Below, piece after piece: positions 1 to 6,059 of a DNA stretch of 9,548 bases. The position numbers were made by a program, and so were the translations under genes. This DNA comes from Sphingobacteriaceae bacterium (GTDB lineage Bacteria; Bacteroidota; Bacteroidia; Sphingobacteriales; Sphingobacteriaceae). The DNA lies in the NCBI GenBank assembly GCA_021740025.1, contig JAIPAN010000024.1, positions 1 to 9,548 of the forward strand. Direction: 5' to 3'. Position 1 is the first letter of the stretch, and each line of letters opens with the position of its first letter. The notes beneath the pieces are model-generated. The model saw only the letters and a list, made by a program, of their open reading frames with translations, was not told the DNA's origin and searched no databases.

Positions 1-206
1 TAGCTGGGAAGTTTACCGAGGCACAGCCTTTACACTATAAATTGGTTGAGTTTACCAATTTATGTTTTGTAGAAGGCAATCCGGCTGGAGTAAAAGCAGC
101 CTTAAAAACATTGGGTGTATGCAACGATACCGTTCGCTTGCCTTTGGTACAGGTGAGTGCTAGCACACAAGAAAAAATTAATAAAGAATTGCCTCAGCTA
201 ACTTAA
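1..206 (+). CDS. dapA: 4-hydroxy-tetrahydrodipicolinate synthase, C-terminal fragment (5' end outside window)
   Basis: The last 67 codons of a plus-strand gene are visible, in the frame starting at base 3 and ending with TAA at 204-206. The peptide contains FVEGNPAGVKAALKTLG followed by VRLPLVQVS. This matches the C-terminal helical region of DapA, where an NP-x-x-VKAAL-x-x-LG segment and a (V)RLPL segment are typical, and the NPAGVKAAL wording is the form I associate with Bacteroidota. DapA condenses pyruvate with aspartate semialdehyde in the cytoplasm, the first committed step to diaminopimelate (a peptidoglycan precursor) and lysine. The catalytic lysine and the TIM barrel lie outside the window, so they cannot be checked. 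The gene converges on the H1-like gene and ends at the shared terminator just downstream. Another member of the DapA/NAL aldolase family is possible but less likely. Confidence 0.85.
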   Translation, partial: AGKFTEAQPLHYKLVEFTNLCFVEGNPAGVKAALKTLGVCNDTVRLPLVQVSASTQEKINKELPQLT

Positions 207-224
207 GCGGAGAGCCTTATAAAC

Positions 225-255
225 AAAAAAACCCCCGAAATTCGGGGGTTTTTTT
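225..255. terminator. Bidirectional intrinsic terminator between dapA and the H1-like gene
   Basis: Seven A's, then CCCCCG, a five-base loop AAATT, then CGGGGG and seven T's form a perfectly symmetric hairpin. On either strand a GC-rich stem is followed by a run of U's. It lies 19 bases after the dapA stop and 20 bases after the stop of the convergent small gene, so it can serve both. The GC core (232-248) reads the same on both strands apart from its central base. Confidence 0.95.
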
Positions 256-274
256 GTGTTTTGGAAACTTAAAA

Positions 275-451
275 TTAAGCTTTGTTTTTAGTAGCTTGTA
301 CTTCTAAACGGATAGCTTGTGCTAAGTTTTTCAAATCTTGCATTCCTTTACGTACACGAGTACCAGCTGCGCTGTTACCTTTGTTGTAAAATTTGTCTGC
401 ATCAGCTTCTAATGCTGCTACTAAAGCTTTGAATTCGTTAAATTTTTTCAT
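275..451 (-). CDS. Histone H1-like small basic protein (Hc1-like, 58 aa)
   Basis: The ATG is at 451-449 and the TAA at 277-275, giving 58 residues. The protein begins MKKFNEFKALVAALEADADK and contains FYNKGNSAAGTRVRKGMQDL, ending in a lysine-rich tail (ATKNKA). The central GN-x-AAG-(T/A)R-x-RK segment is the hallmark of the short H1/Hc1-like proteins found throughout Bacteroidota, usually about 55-65 residues. The protein appears to be one or two amphipathic helices with a basic C-terminal half. By family analogy it is a nucleoid-associated protein that binds or compacts DNA. That role is inferred, as most members lack biochemical characterisation. No Shine-Dalgarno precedes the ATG, and the stretch just before it is A-rich, which is normal for this phylum. 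Upstream is a long AT-rich leader and downstream the shared terminator, so it looks monocistronic. Confidence 0.88.
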   Translation of the reverse strand: MKKFNEFKALVAALEADADKFYNKGNSAAGTRVRKGMQDLKNLAQAIRLEVQATKNKA

Positions 452-660
452 TTTTTGTTACTTTAAAGTTTGTTTAATGTGGTTAAGTGTAATAACCTGT
501 AGCTAATGTAGATTCTTTTTTTGGGAAAAAAAATAGATTAAACAAATAAAATCATTGTTTTTAGGCGTTTTTTTCCACATTTTAAATGCCTCTCCACAAC
601 ACTGTAAATAATTAAGTAGTTAAACGCTTGTTTATCAGTTGTTTAATTAAAAATTAGATC
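452..660 (-). promoter_or_regulatory. AT-rich upstream region of the H1-like gene
   Basis: About 210 bases without a convincing ORF separate the H1-like start from the upstream gene's terminator, so the promoter of the H1-like gene should be here. No perfect TAnnTTTG element was found on the minus strand. The closest is TTTATTTG (complement of 543-550), which lacks a well-spaced TTG at -33. The region holds a TTTTCCACA 9-mer at 571-579 and a related TCTCCACA at 591-598, plus runs of A and T. On the minus strand these read as two GTGGA repeats about 20 bases apart. The exact transcription start cannot be placed. Confidence 0.45.
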
Positions 661-696
661 AAAAAAAAGCCCTTCAATAGCTATCGGAGGGCTTTG
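661..696 (-). terminator. Intrinsic terminator of the oxoamine synthase gene
   Basis: Bases 666-675 pair with 686-695 in a 10-bp stem (AAAGCCCT core, one G-T wobble). The loop between them contains the short palindrome ATAGCTAT. On the minus strand the hairpin is followed directly by eight T's (the A run at 661-668). It starts about 26 bases after the TAA of the upstream minus-strand gene, the expected place for a Rho-independent terminator. Confidence 0.88.
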
Positions 697-721
697 TCAT
701 TTTTTCTAATTTTTTATGCTG

Positions 722-1954
722 TTATGCGTTTTGTTCGCGGTAAGCACCATTTTTTAGACGTTCTCCCACAATGCTAAAAGCATCAAGGGTTCTGTTCACA
801 TCTTCTAGGGTGTGCATGGCTGTTGGTATGATACGTAATTCTATCAATCCTTTCGGAATTACTGGATATACCACAATAGAACAGAAAATTCCAAAGTTTT
901 CACGCAAGTCCATGGTAATACCGGTTGCTTCTGAAAGTTCGCCTTTTAAAAACACAGGAGTAACCATGGTATTGGTGGCACCAATATCAAAACCACGCTC
1001 TTTCAAACCTGTTTGTAAGGTAGTAGCAATGGTCCATAATTTTTCCCTCAGCTCGGGTTTCGATTTAAGCAATTCTAAGCGTTTCAGCAAACCCACTACC
1101 ATAGGCATAGGCAAGGCTTTTGCAAAGGTTTGTGAGCGCATATTGTAACGCAAATAATTGGTTATTTCTTCGGTAGCGGCTACAAAAGCGCCAATACCTG
1201 CCATTGATTTAGCAAAGGTTGCAAAATAAACATCTACTCCCTCAATACAATCTTGCTCTTCATGTGTTCCGGCACCGGTTTTACCCATAGTACCAAAGCC
1301 GTGCGCATCATCAATTAATAAACGGAAATTAAAGTCTTTTTTCAGATCAACAATCTCTTTTAATTTACCTTGTGCACCAGACATACCGAAAACGCCTTCG
1401 GTAATCACTAAAATACCACCACCAGTTTGTTCAACTAGTTTAGTAGCTCGTTCTAATTGCTTGCGACAGCTATCTATATCGTTATGCTGATATACGAAAC
1501 GCTTACCCAAATGCATACGCAAACCATCAATAATACAAGCGTGAGATTCAGCATCGTATACAATTACATCGTTTCTATCAACTAAAGCGTCAATAGCCGA
1601 CATAATTCCTTGATAGCCGTAGTTTAACAAGAAGGCATCTTCTTTCCCTACAAATTCGGCCAATTGTTGTTCTAAGGCCTCGTGATTGTTAGAGTTACCC
1701 GACATCATACGGGCGCCCATGGGGTAAGCCATACCATATTCGGCAGCAGCATCGGCATCGGCTTTGCGTACTTCCGGATGGTTAGCTAAACCGAGGTAAT
1801 TATTAAGGCTCCAAACTAAATGTTCTTTGCCTCTAAATTTCATATGTGGTGCAATTTCACCCTCTAATTTTGGGAAAGCGAAATATCCATGAGCCATTTT
1901 TTGATGTTGCCCTAGTGGGCCCATGTTTTTCGAGATTTTTTCAAAAATATCCAA
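722..1954 (-). CDS. PLP-dependent alpha-oxoamine synthase family protein, substrate unassigned
   Basis: The 410 residues have fold-type I PLP enzyme features shared with BioF (AONS), Kbl, serine palmitoyltransferase and ALA synthase. NNYLGLANHPEV lies near residue 51 and GARMMSGNSNNHEALE near 80. H138 in YDAESHAC should stack on the cofactor. D215/D216 and H218 are in DDAHGFG, and K249 in TFAKSMAGIGA is the expected PLP Schiff-base lysine. The family condenses an acyl-CoA or acyl-ACP with an amino acid and releases CO2. The sequence does not closely resemble the Bacteroides serine palmitoyltransferase I remember, and no bio or sphingolipid genes are adjacent, so I give no symbol. The chosen start is TTG (1954-1952), because an in-frame TAG lies just upstream and MDIFEKI looks like the family N-terminus. 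ATG at 1924 (MGPLGQH) is the alternative. It has its own promoter and terminators on both sides, so it is probably monocistronic. Confidence 0.85.
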   Translation of the reverse strand: MDIFEKISKNMGPLGQHQKMAHGYFAFPKLEGEIAPHMKFRGKEHLVWSLNNYLGLANHPEVRKADADAAAEYGMAYPMGARMMSGNSNNHEALEQQLAEFVGKEDAFLLNYGYQGIMSAIDALVDRNDVIVYDAESHACIIDGLRMHLGKRFVYQHNDIDSCRKQLERATKLVEQTGGGILVITEGVFGMSGAQGKLKEIVDLKKDFNFRLLIDDAHGFGTMGKTGAGTHEEQDCIEGVDVYFATFAKSMAGIGAFVAATEEITNYLRYNMRSQTFAKALPMPMVVGLLKRLELLKSKPELREKLWTIATTLQTGLKERGFDIGATNTMVTPVFLKGELSEATGITMDLRENFGIFCSIVVYPVIPKGLIELRIIPTAMHTLEDVNRTLDAFSIVGERLKNGAYREQNA

Positions 1955-1983
1955 TGTATTCTATTTTGATTTAAAAATTGGTA

Positions 1984-2014
1984 CAAATGTACGATTTAAG
2001 CGTCTAAATCGCAA
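1984..2014 (-). promoter_or_regulatory. Bacteroidota-type promoter of the oxoamine synthase gene
   Basis: On the minus strand TTG (complement of 2012-2014) is followed after exactly 20 bases by TACATTTG (complement of 1984-1991). This is a full match to the Bacteroidota sigma-ABfr consensus, with a -33 TTG and a -7 TAnnTTTG. Transcription would begin roughly 7-10 bases further on, leaving a leader of about 20-25 nt before the TTG start codon. It sits after the ftsZ terminator, which supports a separate transcription unit. Confidence 0.82.
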
Positions 2015-2045
2015 TTTAATCTGCATATAGCTTTGTGGCTTAGGC

Positions 2046-2085
2046 AAAAAATAAGTCTCAACCAAGGGGCTGAGACGTACTTATT
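2046..2085 (-). terminator. Terminator at the end of the ftsZ transcript
   Basis: On the minus strand AATAA and GTCTCA (complements of 2081-2085 and 2071-2076, separated by a GTAC bulge) pair with TGAGAC and TTATT (complements of 2055-2060 and 2050-2054). The loop is 10 bases. T's follow, being the complement of the A run from 2046. The stem starts at the ftsZ stop codon. The 4-nt one-sided bulge makes it imperfect, so some read-through into the next gene is possible. It marks the end of the division gene cluster. Confidence 0.75.
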
Positions 2086-3716
2086 TAGTCAACATTATCG
2101 TGTAAGAACGAGTTGTTTGGTCTTATTTCTGTAATTCCTTCTTCGCTAGATAAAGTGAATCTAGAAACCTGAGATTCTGATGAATGAGGAATATCGTCTA
2201 ATGAAAGTTGCTTGCGCTTGTAAGCAGGCTCATTTTCTAGTTCTTGTAAGCCATTTGAGCTACGCAATTTCATGCTTAAATCTTTTAAGCGCATAATGCG
2301 TTCTTTCGATTTACGCAATTGTTCTTCTATCGAATCATCGGTCTTGCTAGCATCTTCGTGTACCACAATATCGGGCTCTAAGGCTTCTGGTTCAGCAGCC
2401 GTACTATAAGTATCAAATGGCAATTCAGCTTCTTCTACTTTTAGTTCAAATTGGAAGGCTGCTGAAGGGGCTGCGACAACTTCCTCTGCCGGCTCTTGGG
2501 TTACTGTGTACATTTGTGGCTCCTCTACTTCTTCGTAGCGAAGTGGTGCTTCTTCAAATGAAGGCACCGAAGATACGCCAGCAAACAGATCGAGTACGCT
2601 GGTAGTCAATTCCTGCTCTTCTACTTCTTGCTCGGCAAGAGGTTCGGGTGCTGTAAAAAAGGAATTTACATGCTCTACGGGTTTAACCAATGGTGCATCT
2701 TCTACAGCAAAATCGGGAGCAAAATTACTAGCTTTGCTTCGCGATTGTTGACGCTCTTCCATGGTTTGGAAACCGGTAGCAATAATGGTAACGGCTAATT
2801 TATCGCCCAAGGTTTCGTCGGTGCAATTACCCCAAATAAGATCGGCAGATAAACCAGCTTCTTGTTGAATGTAATCGGTAATTACCGTTACTTCGTCCAT
2901 GGTTACTTCTTTCGCACCTGAACTAATGTTTAAGAGGATATAACGGGCACCTTCAATTTCATTATCTTCTAACAAGGGTGAATTTAAGGCACCTTCTACT
3001 GCTTTTAAGGCCCGGTTATCGCCTTCGGCGGCAGAACTACCCATGATGGCTACACCGCTATCTTTCATTACGGTACGCACATCTTTAAAGTCGACGTTTA
3101 TATAGCCTGGTATAGTAATAATCTCGGCAATGCCCTTGGCAGCCGTGGTTAAAATATCATCGGCTTGGCCAAATGCGGAGCCTAGGGTTAGGTTTCCGAA
3201 GATTTCGCGTAATCGATCGTTAGAAATTACGAGGAATGAATCCACGTATTTTTTCATTTCTTCCAAACCATCTTCGGCTTGCATTTTACGACGCTTTCCT
3301 TCGAAAGAAAATGGGGTGGTTACGATACCTACCACCAAAATATCTAATTCTTTTGCTGCTTTTGCTATAATTGGGCTTGCCCCTGTTCCTGTACCACCAC
3401 CCATTCCGGCGGTAATAAATAACATTTTGGTATTGGCACCCAACATTTCTTTAATGTCGTCTATATTTTCTATAGCCGAATTTTTACCCACTTCGGGAAT
3501 TGAGCCTGCCCCCATTCCTTCCGTTAGGCTAGCGCCTAATTGTACTTTATTCGGGATGGGGCTTAGTTCTAATGCTTGCGCATCGGTATTACAAATAATG
3601 AAATCTACTCCAGTAATGCCTTGACGGTACATATGATTTACGGCATTTCCGCCACCGCCGCCTACACCAATCACCTTTATTATCGATGATTTTTCTTTTA
3701 ACATTTCAAACTGCAT
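2085..3716 (-). CDS. ftsZ: Cell division protein FtsZ
   Basis: FtsZ is the tubulin-like GTPase that polymerises into the Z ring at midcell. I start at ATG 3716 (MQFEMLKEKS), giving 543 residues. The reading frame extends to a TTG at 3752, but that adds unconserved residues over the promoter-like sequence. Visible motifs are GVGGGGGNAVNHM (17-29), the tubulin signature GMGGGTGTG (104-112) and the T7 loop NVDFKDVR (207-214), with D209 and D212 completing the GTPase site of the neighbouring subunit. The core ends near residue 318. An acidic, Pro/Glu/Val-rich linker (about 319-460) follows, then a charged helical stretch (461-488), ENEPAYKRKQ (494-503) and the C-terminal peptide PNNSFLHDNVD (533-543), which binds FtsA and other tethers. 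At 543 residues it is far longer than E. coli FtsZ (383), mainly through this C-terminal region. It is the last gene of the cluster and lies 123 nt after ftsA. Confidence 0.98.
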   Translation of the reverse strand: MQFEMLKEKSSIIKVIGVGGGGGNAVNHMYRQGITGVDFIICNTDAQALELSPIPNKVQLGASLTEGMGAGSIPEVGKNSAIENIDDIKEMLGANTKMLFITAGMGGGTGTGASPIIAKAAKELDILVVGIVTTPFSFEGKRRKMQAEDGLEEMKKYVDSFLVISNDRLREIFGNLTLGSAFGQADDILTTAAKGIAEIITIPGYINVDFKDVRTVMKDSGVAIMGSSAAEGDNRALKAVEGALNSPLLEDNEIEGARYILLNISSGAKEVTMDEVTVITDYIQQEAGLSADLIWGNCTDETLGDKLAVTIIATGFQTMEERQQSRSKASNFAPDFAVEDAPLVKPVEHVNSFFTAPEPLAEQEVEEQELTTSVLDLFAGVSSVPSFEEAPLRYEEVEEPQMYTVTQEPAEEVVAAPSAAFQFELKVEEAELPFDTYSTAAEPEALEPDIVVHEDASKTDDSIEEQLRKSKERIMRLKDLSMKLRSSNGLQELENEPAYKRKQLSLDDIPHSSESQVSRFTLSSEEGITEIRPNNSFLHDNVD

Positions 3717-3739
3717 ATTATCTGTTTTAGTTCTTTTTA

Positions 3740-3778
3740 CATACGAGAACAAAGTTTTCGTATGGTAATAGTACTCAA
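3740..3778 (-). promoter_or_regulatory. Candidate ftsZ promoter embedded in an inverted repeat
   Basis: On the minus strand TTG (complement of 3776-3778) is followed after 18 bases by AAACTTTG (complement of 3750-3757). This matches TAnnTTTG except for its first base. The -7-like element lies inside the 11-base centre of a perfect 7-base inverted repeat, CATACGA (3740-3746) and TCGTATG (3758-3764). A start about 24-36 bases ahead of the ftsZ ATG fits a gene-specific promoter. The dyad could be an operator or an RNA hairpin in the leader. Both roles are inferred. Confidence 0.5.
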
Positions 3779-3784
3779 TTTTAC

Positions 3785-3835
3785 CAACACGTTTTCCACA
3801 ATTGCCTTATTTGTGGAAAAAAGCTAATCGTGTTG
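3785..3835 (-). promoter_or_regulatory. Composite stem-loop in the ftsA-ftsZ gap
   Basis: An outer stem CAACACG/CGTGTTG (3785-3791 with 3829-3835) encloses an inner stem TTTTCCACA/TGTGGAAAA (3792-3800 with 3812-3820). The loop is 11 bases and there is an 8-base bulge on one side only (3821-3828). In the transcript it begins 4 bases after the ftsA stop codon. No U run follows it, so it is not a standard terminator. It could stabilise or process the ftsQA-ftsZ message, attenuate read-through, or act as a DNA-binding dyad. Confidence 0.7.
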
Positions 3836-3839
3836 ATAA

Positions 3840-5201
3840 TTATTTTAAATAATCTTTATCGCCGATGTTGTCTTTTACCACCTCATCTTCAATAAACTCT
3901 TTTGTTTTTCTGAAAAGTAGCTTAAACAAGTTACCATCATCAGACTTAACATCTTCTTTAGTGGCAGCCTGTGGTTCTTTTGCAGCAGCCTTTACATCTG
4001 GCAGCTCATCGGCAGATTGAACGCCATCTATTAACAAGCCAATACTGGTTGCATACATCGGGCTTTTTAACAATTCGTAGGTAGCTTTGGGCAATACCTC
4101 GTTTTTAGCTAAATGCTCGTTTGGATAACCCACACGGCAATCTAAACCGGTTACATATTCTACCAATTGCGGCAAGTGTTTCAATTGCGATCCACCACCG
4201 GTTATGATGATTCCGGCAATTAGTTTTTTCTCGTAGCCTGATGATTTGATTTCGTAGTATACATGCTCAATAATTTCTTCCATACGAGCCTGAATAACGT
4301 AGGCCAAATTTTTGGCAGAAATTTCTTTGGGCTCACGACCTTTTAAGCCCGGTACACAAATAATCTCGTTGTCTTTGTTCTCTTCAGCCAAAGCAGAACC
4401 AAAACGTGTTTTTAATAATTCAGCCTGATTGCGCATAACCGAACAGCCTTCTCGAATATCTTCGGTTACACTATTGCCACCAAACGGAATAACGGCTGTG
4501 TGACGGATTATGCCCTCATGGAAAATGGCAATATCTGTTGTTCCACCGCCTATATCTACCAATACTACGCCCGCTTCTTTTTCCTCTTCGCTTAATACAG
4601 CCTCGGCCGAAGCTAGTGGCTCTAAAACCAAGCTATCCACTTCTAAACTTGCGTTTTCTACGCATTTTAAAATATTTTTAACAGCACTTACATGGCCAGA
4701 AATGATGTGAAAATTAGCTTCTAAACGTACGCCAGCCATCCCAATAGGGTCTTTAATTCCCGGTTCGTTATCTACCGTAAATTCTTGCGGCAACACATGA
4801 ATAATTTCTTCGCCAGGAGGCATCACCAATTTGTACATATCCGACACCAATTTATCGATGTCTGATTTTTGGATTTCGCTGGTTAAATCTTTTCGTGTTA
4901 AGATTCCGCGATGCTGCAAACTTTTAATGTGTTGTCCGGCGATACCTACATTAACCACCTTAATTTCTACATTAGATTGGCTGCTGGCATCTTCTACCGC
5001 GGCAGCTATACCTTGTACGGTTTTCTGAATGTTCGAAACCACTCCACGAGTTACTCCCGATGAATCGGCTTTACCAATTCCTAGCACTTCAATTTTACCA
5101 TATTCGCTGCGGCGACCAACAATGGCGCAAATTTTGGTGGTACCAATGTCGAGGCCTACGACTATTGGTGAATTTTTGGCTGATGTAGCGTTATTTTCCA
5201 T
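3840..5201 (-). CDS. ftsA: Cell division protein FtsA
   Basis: FtsA is the actin-like ATPase that anchors FtsZ filaments to the inner membrane and recruits later divisome proteins. The 453 residues begin at ATG 5201. Phosphate-1 motif GLDIGTTK is at 16-23, phosphate-2 LVDIGGGTTD at 214-223, and the adenosine motif IIITGGGSQLKHLP at about 331-344. The SHS2 (1C) subdomain that replaces actin's 1B falls at about 85-165, including MPPGEEIIHVLPQEFTVDN. After a low-complexity Ala/Lys/Glu linker (402-422) comes NLFKLLFRKTKEFIEDE (424-440), a plausible amphipathic membrane-targeting helix. It is followed by a short acidic tail, which makes the protein longer than E. coli FtsA (420). It starts 18 nt after the ftsQ stop, consistent with co-transcription, with an A-rich leader and no Shine-Dalgarno. 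Confidence 0.97.
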   Translation of the reverse strand: MENNATSAKNSPIVVGLDIGTTKICAIVGRRSEYGKIEVLGIGKADSSGVTRGVVSNIQKTVQGIAAAVEDASSQSNVEIKVVNVGIAGQHIKSLQHRGILTRKDLTSEIQKSDIDKLVSDMYKLVMPPGEEIIHVLPQEFTVDNEPGIKDPIGMAGVRLEANFHIISGHVSAVKNILKCVENASLEVDSLVLEPLASAEAVLSEEEKEAGVVLVDIGGGTTDIAIFHEGIIRHTAVIPFGGNSVTEDIREGCSVMRNQAELLKTRFGSALAEENKDNEIICVPGLKGREPKEISAKNLAYVIQARMEEIIEHVYYEIKSSGYEKKLIAGIIITGGGSQLKHLPQLVEYVTGLDCRVGYPNEHLAKNEVLPKATYELLKSPMYATSIGLLIDGVQSADELPDVKAAAKEPQAATKEDVKSDDGNLFKLLFRKTKEFIEDEVVKDNIGDKDYLK

Positions 5202-5219
5202 GATTATTCTAATTTATTA

Positions 5220-6059
5220 CTATTTTACTGTTGCTGAATCTAATTTTACTGTATCTGCAGGCACGTGTTGGATGCTGGCTGCCAATCCATTTTTGGTACA
5301 AATAATTTGTTTACTATATTTTAAATTGATGGTTTTATAGGTATTCCATCCTAGTTTAGGCATGGCTTGTTTATAAAAAACGAGCAATTTGTTCAATTTT
5401 GTTTCTAGTGAGTCGGCCGTACCAATAATAATTTGCTGATCGCCCACTCGGGGTACCAACTGAATATCGGAATCGGTGTTTACATAGAGTTGCTCTATTT
5501 GCTTGTTCCAGAGTGTATCTTTTGCCAAGTACTGAGCCACTTTAAATAATTCTTTGCCTATTGGTGTTTTTAATAAGGCTACACGTGCCTCTAAGTCTTC
5601 GCCAATATTGCCTGTGGCTACCACTACTTGGGCTGTAAAATTGGGACTTACCGGAATTTTGTAGCCATTTTTATCTACGTAATAATCTTGGTTTTTTAGA
5701 TTAAAAATGCGCAAAAGGGGTTCTCTTTGTTCAATACGCACCCAAACTACCCCATTCATATCGGCATAAACTTTAGCTTGTTTTATAAACGGATTAGATT
5801 TTAAAGCATCTTCTAAAACCTGGCTATTGATGCTGTTTAATGCTTTGCCTTTTATAGTTCCATTTACTCCCGAAATAATACGTTCCACTTCTTTACGGGT
5901 TACAAAACTTTGTTCACCGGGTATAAAAACCTTTAAGCCCACACAGCTTACTTCTTGTTTTTTATGCTCAATAAAACTCATTAATACCACCAAGCCTGCT
6001 AGGCAAACAGTCCAGGTAAAACCTGTTAAAATAGCTTTCCAAGGTATGCGCTTAATCAT
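5220..6059 (-). CDS. ftsQ: Cell division protein FtsQ/DivIB
   Basis: FtsQ is a bitopic inner-membrane protein that links cytoplasmic FtsA/FtsZ with the periplasmic septal wall machinery through FtsB and FtsL. The 279 residues start at ATG 6059. There is a short basic N-terminus (MIKRIPWK), one transmembrane segment at about 8-30, and a POTRA domain at about 36-117 containing the NPFIKQAKVYADMNGVVWVRI strand pattern. The beta domain that follows carries YYVDKNGYKIPVS (126-138). The sequence is poorly conserved as usual for FtsQ, so identification rests on topology, the POTRA pattern and position between murC and ftsA. Its ATG overlaps the murC 3' end by 8 nt. Its TAG stop is followed in frame by two TAA codons. 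Confidence 0.9.
   Translation of the reverse strand: MIKRIPWKAILTGFTWTVCLAGLVVLMSFIEHKKQEVSCVGLKVFIPGEQSFVTRKEVERIISGVNGTIKGKALNSINSQVLEDALKSNPFIKQAKVYADMNGVVWVRIEQREPLLRIFNLKNQDYYVDKNGYKIPVSPNFTAQVVVATGNIGEDLEARVALLKTPIGKELFKVAQYLAKDTLWNKQIEQLYVNTDSDIQLVPRVGDQQIIIGTADSLETKLNKLLVFYKQAMPKLGWNTYKTINLKYSKQIICTKNGLAASIQHVPADTVKLDSATVK

Noticed and set aside
543..550. TTTATTTG on the minus strand as the -7 element of the H1-like gene
   Set aside because: The second base departs from TAnnTTTG and no TTG lies at the right distance upstream. It is too weak to annotate as a promoter.
3130..3624. A 164-codon plus-strand open frame opposite ftsZ, with similar shorter ones opposite other genes
   Set aside because: It lies wholly within a well-conserved gene on the other strand. 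Its product has no recognisable domain and there is no promoter, so it is a coding shadow.
3717..3752. A 12-residue N-terminal extension of FtsZ from a TTG at 3752
   Set aside because: It runs across the promoter-like dyad. The ATG at 3716 gives the expected FtsZ N-terminus just ahead of the KVIGVGGGG motif.
3785..3835. The ftsA-ftsZ hairpin as an intrinsic terminator
   Set aside because: No T run follows it on the minus strand, and the sequence after the stem is mixed (GTAAAATTGAG).
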